Shown: piece after piece, positions 1 through 9,166 of the stretch
Position numbering within the stretch: position 1 is the stretch's first letter
Layout of the letters: each line of letters begins with the position of its first letter
Assembly: GCA_023228465.1 (NCBI GenBank)
Contig: JALOBC010000019.1
Span: 1 to 48,428 of the forward strand
Length of the DNA stretch: 48,428 nucleotides
Source of the DNA: Dokdonella sp.
GTDB lineage: Bacteria; Pseudomonadota; Gammaproteobacteria; Xanthomonadales; Rhodanobacteraceae
Direction of reading: 5' to 3'
Position numbers and translations under genes: made by a program
The notes under the pieces: generated by a model
Seen by the model: the letters and a program-made list of their open reading frames with translations, nothing else
Databases searched by the model: none
What the model was told of the DNA's origin: nothing

Positions 1-651
1 CTTGAGCCCAATGGCAGCCTGGACACGACGTTCCAGGATCCGAAGCTGCAAAGCTGGACCGATTCGATGGTGCTGCAGGCCGATGGCAAGCTGCTCGTTG
101 CCGGCGGTTTCAATGCCGTGGACGGCATGCCGCGCGCCGGCCTGGCGCGGATCAATGCCAATGGCAGCCTCGATACCGGCTTCGCCGATCTTGGGGCAGA
201 CCACTATATCGATGCGCTGACGCTTCAGGCCGATGGACACCTGATGGTCGGCGGTCGCTACAGCCAGATTGGCGGCACGCCGATCAAGAGGCTTGCCCGC
301 GTGGCCCTGGCAGAACCTGCAGAACAAACCCAGCAGGTGGATGCGGCCGGCACTCGCGTGCGCTGGATGCGTGCCGGCAGCAGCCCGGAACTCGGCGCGC
401 CGCCAATCCTCTACCGTTCCACGGACGCTGGCGCGACATGGACGACACTCGGCGCGATGGGCCGTATCGCCGGAGGATGGGAGAAGGCGGGCATCCCACC
501 GCTGGTCGACGAGCCTTACATCCTGCGCGCGGAGGGGCTCGTGCCGGGCGGGCTCGGTGGCAATTCTCAAGGTCGAGTCGGCACCCAAGCTGAGTACCTC
601 TTCGCCGACCTGCTCTTTGCCGACGGGTTCGAAGAAGGCAGTCGGTTCTGA
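1..651 (+). CDS. Delta-60 repeat secreted protein, C-terminal part (5' truncated by window edge)
   Basis: The reading frame is open from base 1, so the start lies outside the window. The visible part has repeats of the delta-60 type: NGSLDTTF, then LQADGKLLVAGGF, then NGSLDTGF, then LQADGHLMVGGRY. Such repeats are usual in large bacterial surface or secreted proteins predicted to form beta-propellers. A non-repeat region of about 100 residues follows, with YRSTDAGATWTTLG, which resembles sialidase-like BNR/Asp-box motifs. The protein ends LLFADGFEEGSRF; a FxDGFE tail is one I associate with secreted proteins of Xanthomonadales, but its role is unknown to me. No catalytic motif is visible. The family call is good; the function is unknown. 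Confidence 0.8.
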   Translation, partial: LEPNGSLDTTFQDPKLQSWTDSMVLQADGKLLVAGGFNAVDGMPRAGLARINANGSLDTGFADLGADHYIDALTLQADGHLMVGGRYSQIGGTPIKRLARVALAEPAEQTQQVDAAGTRVRWMRAGSSPELGAPPILYRSTDAGATWTTLGAMGRIAGGWEKAGIPPLVDEPYILRAEGLVPGGLGGNSQGRVGTQAEYLFADLLFADGFEEGSRF

Positions 652-787
652 AGCCGGGCAAGCCGACCTGACATGCCAACGCGCCGGCGCCGACCCTGCC
701 CACCGGTTCCGCCGCGCCGCAGCCAGCGCTATCCTTGCGACACCCTTGGAAGAGCCGGTCGCTCCGGCCTTTCATTCCTGGAACGCA

Positions 788-1507
788 ATGAAACGGCTGC
801 GTGCCTTCCTGCCCCTGCTGGTGCTGATCACCCTGGGCCTGCTCTTGCTGGGTTCGGGCGTGTTGCAGCACTTCGATCCGCACCACGTGGCGCGCCAACA
901 GGCGGCGCTGCATGCGCTCATCGACGCGCACCCGGCCCTCGCCGCGCTGACTCAGATCGGCCTGATGACGCTGGCCATCGCGACCGGGCTGCCGGGCGCC
1001 ATCGTGATCGTCCTGGCGGGCGGCATGCTGTTCGGCATCGGCGGTGGAACGCTGTGGTCGTCCATCGGGACCACGCTGGGCGCCCTGGTGCTGTTCCTTG
1101 CCAGCCGCTCGGCGTTCGCCGCGGGCACGGCGACGCCGCCGGCCCTGGTCGAACGCCTGCGCGTGGGCTACCACGCGCATCCGGCCAGCTACACGATGTT
1201 CCTGCGCCTGGTGCCGTTCTTTCCGTTCGGCGCCGTGACCGTGGCGCTGGCGTGGCTGCGCTGCCCGCTTTGGCTGTTCACGCTGACCACGGCGGTCGGC
1301 GGCACGGTGATGATCGGCTTTGAAACGGCGCTGGGCGCCGGCCTGGCCGAGACGATCGCGCGCGAGGGTCGAGTGACATTCAGCCTCATCGCCCATCGCG
1401 GCATCGTCTTGCCCCTGCTCGGCATGGCTGTGCTTGCCCTGGCGCCGATCCTGCTGGGGCGTCTGCGTCACGCACGCGCACCGGCAAGTGGGCGCGGCGA
1501 CCGCTGA
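788..1507 (+). CDS. TVP38/TMEM64 (VTT/SNARE-associated) family membrane protein
   Basis: A 239-residue inner-membrane protein. The frame is open further upstream, but the ATG at 788 (MKRLRAFLPLLVL) begins directly with a positively charged N-terminus and a first membrane helix (about residues 6-26), and the upstream translation is not membrane-like. The central part carries the VTT-domain pattern: a glycine-rich segment (LPGAIVIVLAGGMLFGIGGG), then a reentrant-like stretch RLVPFFPFGAVTVALAW and the following helix. Relatives are DedA/TVP38 proteins linked to lipid scrambling and envelope homeostasis; the substrate here cannot be told. The C-terminus is basic (GRLRHARAPASGRGDR). It stands alone between a secreted protein and a glucan synthase; no promoter or clear Shine-Dalgarno sequence was seen. 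Confidence 0.8.
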   Translation: MKRLRAFLPLLVLITLGLLLLGSGVLQHFDPHHVARQQAALHALIDAHPALAALTQIGLMTLAIATGLPGAIVIVLAGGMLFGIGGGTLWSSIGTTLGALVLFLASRSAFAAGTATPPALVERLRVGYHAHPASYTMFLRLVPFFPFGAVTVALAWLRCPLWLFTLTTAVGGTVMIGFETALGAGLAETIAREGRVTFSLIAHRGIVLPLLGMAVLALAPILLGRLRHARAPASGRGDR

Positions 1508-1686
1508 ATTGTCGGCGCCACCACAAGGCGGGCTGCCGGCAATGTGCAGATGACCAGGCATGCGTGGCTCGGAACCGCATGCCGGCGCGCGACCCGATGG
1601 CCCTGCGGCGCCCCCGCCACGGCACATCTGGTGTCGCCGGCGCGCGCCTAGCGGCCCCTTGACGCATCCGTTATGCTGCGCGGTTC

Positions 1687-4317
1687 GTGCCTTTGCCAAT
1701 GCCCGCAGGGTTCCCGTTGACCGCCGCCCAGCCTCACATCGTGCGCACCTCGTTCTGGCGCGCGCTGCTGCTCGCCCTGCTGGTGGCCGCCCTCAACGTC
1801 GGCCTGTGGGCATTCGTGAACCGGCCGGTGCAGATCGCCGACTGGCATGGCCAGATCGACGGCTTCGCGTTCAACCCCTCGCAACGCTATCAGGATCCGA
1901 CCAAGCTCCTGTTCCCGAACGAGACGGAGCTGGAAAGCGATATCCGCCTGCTGTCGAAGTACAGCAAACGCCTGCGTACCTATTCATCGGCGGAAAATCC
2001 CGCCATCCCGCGCATCGCGAAGTCCTACGGCATGACGGTGATGGCCGGTGCGTGGATCGAGGGCCGCGCCGAACGCAACGAGCGCGAACTTGCCGCCCTG
2101 ATTGCGCTGGCAGGGAAGAACGACAACATCGAACGCGCGATCATCGGCAACGAGGTGATCCTGCGCGGTGATCTGGGCGTGCGCACGCTGATCGGCTACC
2201 TCGACCGGGCCCGCGCGCACCTGGACATTCCGGTATCGACGGCCGAACCGCTGGACAGCTGGCAGCGCAATCCCGAGCTCATCAGGCACGTCGATTTCGT
2301 CACCGTGCACATCCTGCCCTACTGGGAGCAGATTCCACGCAAGGATGCGGTCGGCTTCGTGCTCGACCAGTACCGTGCCACGCAGGCGCTGGTGGAACGC
2401 GTATCACCGGGCAAGCCGGTGGTGATCGGCGAAGTCGGCTGGCCCTCCAACGGCGACCGGCGCAAGTATGCCCAGCCTTCGCTGGCCAACGAGGCGCATT
2501 TCCTGCGCGACTGGTTCAACGTCGCGGCGCGCGAGCACATCGACTACTACGTCATGGAGGCGATCGACCAGCCCTGGAAGGAGGCCATCGGCGGGCGCGC
2601 GGAAGCCTACTGGGGCGTGTTCAACGCCAGCCGGCAGCTCAAGTTTGCCTTCACCGGCCCGGTGGTCGAGAACCCTGGCTGGCCGTGGAAGGCCGCCATC
2701 GCCTCGCTGCTGGCGTTGCTGCCGATGTTCTTCTTCGCCCGGCACTTCATCCGCTTCCGCGCATTGGGCCTGGCCTTCTTCCTGGTGCTGGTGCAGCTGT
2801 CGGCCTCGATCCTGGTGTGGATGGCGGCCCTGCCCTACGACTTCTACCTGAACCCGCTCGATTGGGCGATGCTGACCCTGCTGCTGCCCGCGCAGCTGGC
2901 GATCATCGTGATCCTGCTGATCAACGCCTTCGAGTTCACCGAAGTCCTGTGGCGCCCGCGCTGGCTGCGCGAGTTCCGCCCGCTGGTGCCGGCGCCGGGC
3001 GATCCGGAACGCTTCGTTTCGATCCACCTTGCCTGCTACAACGAGCCGCCGGAGATGGTGATCCTCACCCTCGACTCGCTGGCCGCACTGGACTACCGCA
3101 ACTTCGAGGTCATCGTCCTCGACAACAACACGAAGAATCCCGAGGTGTGGCAACCGGTCGAGGAACACTGCGCGAAGCTCGGACCGCGTTTCCGCTTCTA
3201 CCACCTCGAGCCCTGGCCCGGCTTCAAGGCCGGGGCGCTCAACTATGGACTCGAGGTCACCGATCCGCGCGCCGAGATCGTTGCCGTGGTGGACGCCGAC
3301 TATGAAGTGCGCCATGACTGGCTGCGCGGCCTGACCGGCTACTTTGCCGATCCGAACGTCGCCGTCGTGCAGTGCCCGCAGGCGCACCGCGACTGGGAGC
3401 ACAACGCCTTCCGGCGCATGGCCAACTGGGAGTACGACGGCTTCTTCCGCATCGGCATGCACCACCGCAACGAGCGCAACGCGATCATCCAGCACGGCAC
3501 CATGACCATGGTGCGCAGGAGCATGCTGGCCGATACCGGCGGCTGGTCGGAATGGACCATCTGCGAGGATGCGGAACTGGGCCTGCGCCTGATGAAGGCG
3601 GGCCACGAGCTGATTTACGTGGACGAGGTCATGGGGCGCGGCCTGACCCCGGCCGACTTCAAGGCCTACAAATCGCAGCGTTATCGCTGGGCGTTCGGCG
3701 CCATGCAGATCCTGAAGGCGCGCTGGAACTGGATGGTGTCGCGTGCGTCCACCCTCACGCGCGGGCAGCGCTTCCACTTCCTGACCGGCTGGTTTTCCTG
3801 GTTCGGCGACGCGCTGCACCTGATGTTCACGCTGATGGCGCTGGTGTGGACACTTGGCATGGTGCTGCTGCCCAAGTACTTCACCCTGCCGATGTACCTG
3901 TTCCTGGTGCCGCTGATCGGCTTCTTCCTGTTCAAGGCCGCGTTCGGCTTCATCCTCTATCGGGTGCGGGTACCGTGTTCATGGGCCGATACCCTCGCCG
4001 CGTCGGTCGCCAGCATGGGGCTTTCGCACGCGATCGCACGCGGCATCTTCGAGGGCCTCGCGCGCAAGAAGGGCGAGTTCATCCGCACCGCCAAGAGCCG
4101 GCGCATCGGCAAGAAGCCCAACCCGTTCACTTCGGTCAGCGAGGAACTGCTGCTGTTCCTCGCGCTGATCGCCTGCATCGTCGGCATGATCAATTCGACC
4201 GGCATGAACTACATCGAGGGCCGGCTGTGGATCGCCATCCTCGCGGCGCAGGCGATTCCCTACGGCTCGGCGCTGGTCGGCGCCTGGGTGGCGCATCGCT
4301 CCGGCGACAGCGCTTGA
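1687..4317 (+). CDS. Bifunctional GH17-GT2 beta-glucan synthase (NdvB-like)
   Basis: An 876-residue inner-membrane protein with two catalytic parts. After a membrane anchor (about residues 24-43) comes a periplasmic family 17 glycoside hydrolase/transglycosylase domain, with the acid/base glutamate in GNEVILR (E156) and the nucleophile in IGEVGWPS (E249). Several membrane helices follow, then a family 2 processive glycosyltransferase: ACYNEPPE, the DAD metal site (D536/D538), the catalytic-base region CEDAELG (E627/D628) and QRYRW (664-668). More helices close the protein. The same architecture is known in Pseudomonas aeruginosa NdvB, which makes cyclic beta-1,3-glucans, so UDP-glucose polymerisation plus transglycosylation is the likely chemistry. 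Linkage and product are not shown. The start is ambiguous: GTG 1687, TTG 1693 and ATG 1699 are in frame and none has a clear ribosome binding site. Confidence 0.9.
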   Translation: MPLPMPAGFPLTAAQPHIVRTSFWRALLLALLVAALNVGLWAFVNRPVQIADWHGQIDGFAFNPSQRYQDPTKLLFPNETELESDIRLLSKYSKRLRTYSSAENPAIPRIAKSYGMTVMAGAWIEGRAERNERELAALIALAGKNDNIERAIIGNEVILRGDLGVRTLIGYLDRARAHLDIPVSTAEPLDSWQRNPELIRHVDFVTVHILPYWEQIPRKDAVGFVLDQYRATQALVERVSPGKPVVIGEVGWPSNGDRRKYAQPSLANEAHFLRDWFNVAAREHIDYYVMEAIDQPWKEAIGGRAEAYWGVFNASRQLKFAFTGPVVENPGWPWKAAIASLLALLPMFFFARHFIRFRALGLAFFLVLVQLSASILVWMAALPYDFYLNPLDWAMLTLLLPAQLAIIVILLINAFEFTEVLWRPRWLREFRPLVPAPGDPERFVSIHLACYNEPPEMVILTLDSLAALDYRNFEVIVLDNNTKNPEVWQPVEEHCAKLGPRFRFYHLEPWPGFKAGALNYGLEVTDPRAEIVAVVDADYEVRHDWLRGLTGYFADPNVAVVQCPQAHRDWEHNAFRRMANWEYDGFFRIGMHHRNERNAIIQHGTMTMVRRSMLADTGGWSEWTICEDAELGLRLMKAGHELIYVDEVMGRGLTPADFKAYKSQRYRWAFGAMQILKARWNWMVSRASTLTRGQRFHFLTGWFSWFGDALHLMFTLMALVWTLGMVLLPKYFTLPMYLFLVPLIGFFLFKAAFGFILYRVRVPCSWADTLAASVASMGLSHAIARGIFEGLARKKGEFIRTAKSRRIGKKPNPFTSVSEELLLFLALIACIVGMINSTGMNYIEGRLWIAILAAQAIPYGSALVGAWVAHRSGDSA

Positions 4318-4491
4318 GCCAGGCGCCAGGCCGCAACCTGCCCGGGTGCGCGACGTCAGCCGCGATCTTTCAGCACGACGGGTCCGGCGCATCGGGGCTG
4401 AAGTGCCCGTCCCGGGACAGACGCTACCTGCCTGCACGCAGGTCGGGCAAACGCCGCGCACCCGAAGCAGGCCTGGTGGCCAGCGCGACGC
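4318..4491. other. Convergent intergenic spacer
   Basis: This 174-bp spacer separates two convergently read genes. It contains a small inverted repeat (CCTGC/GCAGG near 4429-4443) and GC-rich stretches, but no stem followed by a T-run, so no terminator is asserted. Confidence 0.4.
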
Positions 4492-5646
4492 TCAGGAGCG
4501 TTTGGTGAATGGCTTGCCCAGGCGCTTGAGCAAGGATTCCGGCGCCGGCCCGTCGCGCTGGCGCGGCTGGCACTCGATCAGGCCGATGGCCGCATAGGCG
4601 TTGACCACGTCGAACACGTCGCCCATCGTGGCGCCGCTTGCGGCAGCGACTTCGTGCAGGCGCAGCGGCTTGAGCAGGCTGGTGGCAATGCGGAACGTGG
4701 TGCCCAGTTCGCGATCGATCTCCATCCACTGCCGCAGGCAATAGGTGCCCGCCGGATCGAGGTGGCTGGCAAGCCGTCCCCCCGAATGCTCGAGCGCATC
4801 CAGCCAGGTGATGCGTGCATAGGCAATGGCGTTCTGTGTCGCCGAAGCGCGCACCAGTTCCGCGCTGGTCAGCGGGCGCCAGTCGCGCATCGCCCAGCGC
4901 GCATGGCAGTGCGCGCGCAGGGCCACCAGCGACCCGGGCGTGTAGGCCATCGAATGTTTCGGGTCCAGGACCAGCGGCGCTTCGCCAGGCAGTTCGACGC
5001 ATACCGGCGCGCCGAGCAGGCCATCATGCAGCCACTCGCGCAAGGATCGGGGCTCCAGCTCGGCCAGGGCAGCAGCGCGCGAAGGAGCGCGCGCGGCTGG
5101 CAGTGTCGCCTTCGGAGCATGCGTCGGCAGCGGTGATGCCGGCGACATGGCCGGCCCCGGCGCCGGTGGCGGCGGAACGTCACGCAGTTCCCGCGGCAGC
5201 GGTCGCAGCAGGGCATCCAGGCCGTCGGCCGCTTGCGGTGCGGCGCTGGCTGCAGGATCGGCGTCCTCGTTGCCCACGTCACGGGTGTAGAAATCGTCGG
5301 TGTTCGCGCCGAAAACCGGTCCCCTGACGGCCGCGCGCGTGATTTCGTTCAGTACCTCGACCACGTTGGCACGCAGCAATGGGCGGCGCAGCACGAGTTC
5401 GGTGCCGGCCTCCGTTTGATCCGAGAATACCGCCACGCGTACACCGCCGGCCTGCGCGCGCGCGCGCGCCATCTGCCCGGCGAAGGACTCCGGATCGACG
5501 ACGAGCAGATCCACGTCCTCGCCCTCGCCCCAGACCCAACGGCCCTCCAGCTCGGCTTCGCACCTGCGCACCAGCAGGCGCAGGTGCGCCGCTTCCTCGT
5601 CGGAAACGCCCACCACGGCGATGGTCCGGTCGCGCCTCACTGCCAT
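4492..5646 (-). CDS. Uncharacterised protein with N-terminal receiver-like domain
   Basis: A 384-residue soluble protein that I cannot assign to a named family. Residues about 1-110 follow a response-regulator receiver pattern: IAVVGVSDEE as strand 1, DVDLLVVDPESF with an aspartate where the phospho-acceptor would be, RVAVFSDQ as strand 4, and LVLRRPLLRANVVEVLNEI as strand 5/helix 5, with arginine where the usual lysine stands. Residues about 125-195 are a low-complexity Pro/Ala linker. Residues 195-384 form a helical domain that ends in a winged-helix-like segment (LKPLRLHEVAAASGATMGDV). A strong Shine-Dalgarno stretch (AGGGGGGT) precedes the ATG. It lies downstream of mdh on the same strand, 105 bp away. 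Phosphorylation is not established and the domain may be degenerate. Confidence 0.7.
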   Translation of the reverse strand: MAVRRDRTIAVVGVSDEEAAHLRLLVRRCEAELEGRWVWGEGEDVDLLVVDPESFAGQMARARAQAGGVRVAVFSDQTEAGTELVLRRPLLRANVVEVLNEITRAAVRGPVFGANTDDFYTRDVGNEDADPAASAAPQAADGLDALLRPLPRELRDVPPPPAPGPAMSPASPLPTHAPKATLPAARAPSRAAALAELEPRSLREWLHDGLLGAPVCVELPGEAPLVLDPKHSMAYTPGSLVALRAHCHARWAMRDWRPLTSAELVRASATQNAIAYARITWLDALEHSGGRLASHLDPAGTYCLRQWMEIDRELGTTFRIATSLLKPLRLHEVAAASGATMGDVFDVVNAYAAIGLIECQPRQRDGPAPESLLKRLGKPFTKRS

Positions 5647-5751
5647 GCACCCCCCTGAACTTGCGCCATCCTAAGGAGCCGGCGCGGCGACGGCAATGCG
5701 CGCCGGGACCATGGCGCCACAAAGACCCGTGCGTGCCGCGCCTGCGCCGGG

Positions 5752-6738
5752 TCAGCGCGCGGCGAACAGGTGCTCGACGCCAGCGCGTTCCTCGCGCAGC
5801 TCACTGGCCGTGGCGTCCATGCGGGCGCGCGAGAAATCACTAATGGCCAGGCCCTGCACGATGTCGAACCTGCCGTTCTTGCAGGTAACCGGATAGCCGT
5901 AGATGACGCCCGGCGCGATGCCGTAGGAACCGTCGGACGGCACGGCCATCGATACCCAGTCACCCTCGGCGGTGCCCTGTGCCCAGCTGCGCATGTGGTC
6001 GATGGCCGCGGAGGCCGCCGAAGCAGCCGAGGACGCGCCGCGCGCCTTGATGATGGCCGCGCCACGCTGCTGTACGGTGGGGATGAAGTCGTTCTCGTAC
6101 CAGGCCTGGCCGACGGCGTCGAGCGCGGACCTGCCGTTGATCGTGGCGTGGTGGATGTCCGGGTACTGGGTGGAACTGTGGTTGCCCCAGATGATCATCT
6201 TCTTCACGTCGCTGCTATGCACGCCGGTCTTCTCTGCCAGTTGGCTCTTGGCGCGATTGTGGTCCAGGCGCACCATGGCGGTGAAGCAGCTGGGGTCGAG
6301 ATCCGGCGCGTTCTGCTGCGCGATCAGGGCATTGGTATTGGCCGGGTTGCCAACCACCAGCACCTTCACGCCACGGCTGGCATGCTGGTTCAGCGCCTTG
6401 CCCTGCGGTGCGAAGATGGCGCCGTTGGCGGCCAGCAGGTCCTTGCGCTCCATGCCCGCACCGCGCGGACGCGCACCAACCAGCAGCGCGTAATCGGCAT
6501 CCTTGAAGGCCACGTTCGGGTCATCGCAGGCGATCACGCCGGCCAGGGTCGGAAAGGCGCAATCGTTGAGCTCCATCACCACGCCCTGCAGCGCCGGCAA
6601 TGCGGGGGTGATCTCCAGCAATTGCAGGATGACCGGCTGATCGGGGCCGAGCATGTCGCCGGCGGCGATGCGAAACAGCAGGGCATAACCGATCTGGCCG
6701 GCAGCGCCGGTGACGGCAACACGTACGGGAGCTTTCAT
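5752..6738 (-). CDS. mdh: Malate dehydrogenase (NAD-dependent, cytosolic-type)
   Basis: Catalyses oxidation of L-malate to oxaloacetate in the TCA cycle; a cytoplasmic 328-residue enzyme. The N-terminal Rossmann motif is [20 protein letters not shown]. The mobile substrate loop contains the two arginines of [15 protein letters not shown], the NAD-binding [12 protein letters not shown] follows, [11 protein letters not shown] supplies the Asp/Arg pair, and [12 protein letters not shown] carries the catalytic histidine. The sequence type ([15 protein letters not shown]) is the cytosolic/Thermus-like group 2 MDH, not the E. coli type. The ATG at 6738 is preceded by GAGGT, and the frame upstream is not MDH-like. 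The gene lies 67 bp downstream of an aspartate-aminotransferase-like gene, so oxaloacetate links the two. Confidence 0.97.
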   Translation of the reverse strand: MKAPVRVAVTGAAGQIGYALLFRIAAGDMLGPDQPVILQLLEITPALPALQGVVMELNDCAFPTLAGVIACDDPNVAFKDADYALLVGARPRGAGMERKDLLAANGAIFAPQGKALNQHASRGVKVLVVGNPANTNALIAQQNAPDLDPSCFTAMVRLDHNRAKSQLAEKTGVHSSDVKKMIIWGNHSSTQYPDIHHATINGRSALDAVGQAWYENDFIPTVQQRGAAIIKARGASSAASAASAAIDHMRSWAQGTAEGDWVSMAVPSDGSYGIAPGVIYGYPVTCKNGRFDIVQGLAISDFSRARMDATASELREERAGVEHLFAAR

Positions 6739-6747
6739 GGGGACCTC

Positions 6748-6770
6748 GGGAAGCGGGAATGGGGAATCGG
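6748..6770. repeat. ATTCCCG-type heptad array, aminotransferase-mdh junction
   Basis: A run of GGGAA units at about 7-bp spacing (GGGAAGC, GGGAATG, GGGAATC) lies in the 67-bp gap between the aminotransferase and mdh. On the coding strand it reads as tandem ATTCCCN units just upstream of the mdh ribosome binding site. The same kind of array occurs at five junctions in the ribosomal supercluster. Only one arm is present here, so no long hairpin is expected. Confidence 0.7.
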
Positions 6771-6805
6771 AAATCGCCGGGCGGACCACCTGCCGCGATT
6801 CGCCG

Positions 6806-8005
6806 TCAAGCCAGCTCGGCAAAGAATTCCTGGATGCGCGCCAGCCCCTTGTCGAGCTGCGCCTTCGGGCAGGTATAGGAAATGCGCAGGCTGCGCGGTT
6901 CGCCGAAGGCTGAACCCGGGACGGTGGCGACGAACTTGGTTTCCAGCAGCGCCCTGCAGAAATCGACGTCGTTGTCGATGCGGGTGCCCTGGTGGCTCTT
7001 GCCAAAGGCCACCGAAATGTCCGGGAACGCGTAGAAGGCGCCCTGCGGACGCGGGCAATGCACGCCGGGGATGGCGAGGAGCGCGGCCAGCACTTCGTCG
7101 CGCCGCGCGGAAAATTCCTCGCGCTTGGCATCCGGCACGTCCTGCGGTCCGGCCAGCGCCGCAACGGCCGCGGCAGCGGTGACTTCCGGCAGCGAGGTGA
7201 TGTGGTTGGAGTTGAGCGTCACCAGCGCCTGGATGCCCTCCTCCGGCCCGGCCACGAAGCCGACGCGCCAGCCCGGCATGCCGTAGGTCTTGGACAACGA
7301 ATCCATGATGAAGGTGCGCGCGCGCAGCTCCGGCCGGAAGGTGACGACGTTGTGGTAGCCGATCCCGTCGAACACCAGGCGGTTGTAGATGTCGTCGCAG
7401 ATGATCCAGGTGTCCGGATGCTTCGCCAGCACGTCGGCCAGCGCGGCGATCTCCTCGCGCGTGTAGACCATCCCGGTCGGATTGGACGGATTGTTGAACA
7501 GGAACACCTTGGGCTTTTCGGCCAGCGCCTGGTCGAGCTGCCCGGGCGTCAGCTTGTAGTGCTGCTCGGGCGGACAGGGCAGCAGCTTGATCTTCGCGTC
7601 GAGGATCTCGGCGATGTCGACGTAGCTGGTCCAGTACGGAGTCGGGAACGCGATCGCGTCGCCCTCGTCGAGCAGGGCCTCGCAGAGGTTGTAGAGCACC
7701 TGCTTGGCACCGATGCCCACGGTGACGTTGGCGCGCGTGTAGCCCTCCAGCCCGTTGGACTTCAGGTGCCCGATGAAGGCATCCAGCAGTTCATTGCTGC
7801 CGCGATTGCTGCCATAGGCGCCGCTGTCATGTTCCAGCGCATCGCGCACGGCGGCGTACACGTGCGCGCCGGGCAGGAAGTTGGGGACACCGATGGAGAA
7901 ATTGACGACATCGTGCCCGGCCGCCTTGAGCTGCCGGGCCTTGTCGGCAATGACCATGATTGCACTGGGTTTGGCGCGGGCTGTGCGCGCGGCGAGCTTG
8001 GGCAT
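6806..8005 (-). CDS. Class I PLP-dependent aminotransferase (aspartate aminotransferase-like)
   Basis: A 399-residue fold-type I aminotransferase that probably interconverts aspartate and 2-oxoglutarate with oxaloacetate and glutamate. Hallmarks in order: [16 protein letters not shown] (substrate loop), [25 protein letters not shown] (ring-stacking aromatic), [14 protein letters not shown] (Asn contacting PLP), [12 protein letters not shown] (Asp-x-x-Tyr), [15 protein letters not shown] (Schiff-base lysine) and SLRISYTC (carboxylate-binding arginine). The ATG at 8005 has GAGGA 5 nt upstream; the 19 residues ahead of it in the open frame are not family-like. Pairing with mdh supports an oxaloacetate/aspartate role, but other amino-group donors are possible, so no symbol is given. 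An extended -10 promoter lies about 50 bp upstream. Confidence 0.92.
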   Translation of the reverse strand: MPKLAARTARAKPSAIMVIADKARQLKAAGHDVVNFSIGVPNFLPGAHVYAAVRDALEHDSGAYGSNRGSNELLDAFIGHLKSNGLEGYTRANVTVGIGAKQVLYNLCEALLDEGDAIAFPTPYWTSYVDIAEILDAKIKLLPCPPEQHYKLTPGQLDQALAEKPKVFLFNNPSNPTGMVYTREEIAALADVLAKHPDTWIICDDIYNRLVFDGIGYHNVVTFRPELRARTFIMDSLSKTYGMPGWRVGFVAGPEEGIQALVTLNSNHITSLPEVTAAAAVAALAGPQDVPDAKREEFSARRDEVLAALLAIPGVHCPRPQGAFYAFPDISVAFGKSHQGTRIDNDVDFCRALLETKFVATVPGSAFGEPRSLRISYTCPKAQLDKGLARIQEFFAELA

Positions 8006-8052
8006 GGGATCCTCGGAAATGCGGGCCCGGAGCGGGGCCTGGACAGCCGGAA

Positions 8053-8061
8053 ATTCTAACA
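8053..8061 (-). promoter_or_regulatory. Extended -10 promoter candidate for the aminotransferase-mdh unit
   Basis: On the minus strand the sequence reads TGTTAGAAT, an extended -10 element (TGN followed by TAGAAT, five of six matches to TATAAT). No convincing -35 is found 17 bp upstream, which is tolerated by extended -10 promoters. The predicted start is near 8046, giving a leader of about 40 nt. Confidence 0.5.
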
Positions 8062-8179
8062 CAGCCCATTGTGCCGCCCGGGTCCGCGGGTGCGGGTCGC
8101 GCCCTTGCGCGGCACGATGGGCGCCATTCAGCAGGCCGGTTTAAGGTGCAGGGACGTCTTCTCGATACGGAGGTGGTCC

Positions 8180-8446
8180 ATGGGCTGGCTTTGGTTGTTC
8201 ATCATTGGCCTGATCGTCGGCATCGTCGCCAAGTTCCTGATGCCCGGAAAGGATCCGGGTGGCTTCATCATCACCGCGATCCTCGGCATCGCCGGCATGT
8301 TCTTCGGCGGCTGGCTGGCAAGCCTCATTTTCGGTACGCACATCGGGCCGGGCGGGCAGATCGAGCCGGCCGGGTTCATCGGCGGCGTCATCGGCGCGAT
8401 GATCCTGCTGGCCATCTACCACATGCTACGGCGCGGGGCGGCCTGA
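8180..8446 (+). CDS. GlsB/YeaQ/YmgE-family stress-associated small membrane protein
   Basis: An 88-residue very hydrophobic protein with three predicted membrane helices. The N-terminus MGWLWLFIIGLIVGIVAKFL and the motif MPGKDPGGFIITAILGIAGM are typical of the transglycosylase-associated/GlsB family, which is often induced by general or envelope stress. The loop GTHIGPGGQIEPAGFIGGVIGA is also typical. The ATG at 8180 follows GGAGGTGG at good spacing; the longer open frame upstream is not conserved-looking. It is monocistronic, divergent from the aminotransferase and convergent with the cyclophilin gene. The biochemical role of the family is unresolved. Confidence 0.88.
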   Translation: MGWLWLFIIGLIVGIVAKFLMPGKDPGGFIITAILGIAGMFFGGWLASLIFGTHIGPGGQIEPAGFIGGVIGAMILLAIYHMLRRGAA

Positions 8447-8498
8447 TCACCGAGGCCGCGGGCCGCAGCCTGGCTCCGGCCCGCGCGCCTTGGCACCC

Positions 8499-9032
<534 letters not shown>

Positions 9033-9108
9033 TCACGGATCCTGCGCTGGAAAACCGCAAGCCTAGCAGCCCGCGCAAGATGTTGCAGCGCAGCGACGCA
9101 AAGCCGCG

Positions 9109-9114
9109 TATAAT
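9109..9114 (+). promoter_or_regulatory. -10 box of typA promoter
   Basis: A perfect TATAAT lies 53 bp upstream of the typA ATG, giving a predicted leader of about 46 nt. The nearest TTGACA-like hexamer (TTGCAG, 9083-9088) is 20 bp upstream, a longer spacing than ideal, so the -35 assignment is uncertain. Confidence 0.6.
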
Positions 9115-9166
9115 TTCATTCCTTTTCCGCACGCTTTGCGACGTCCCCCGGCCGCCGCTCATTCGC

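Noticed and set aside
269-787. A start for the VTT membrane protein far upstream of 788
   Set aside because: The upstream translation overlaps the delta-60 protein gene in another frame and is not membrane-like; 788 gives a normal N-terminus.
1659-1677. TTGACG followed by TATGCT as a promoter for the glucan synthase
   Set aside because: The spacing is only about 7 bp, far too short for a sigma-70 promoter, and no matching partner exists at 16-18 bp for either hexamer.
8128-8422. Minus-strand frames opposite the GlsB-type gene
   Set aside because: The plus-strand product has a clear family pattern and a strong ribosome binding site; the antisense frames have neither.
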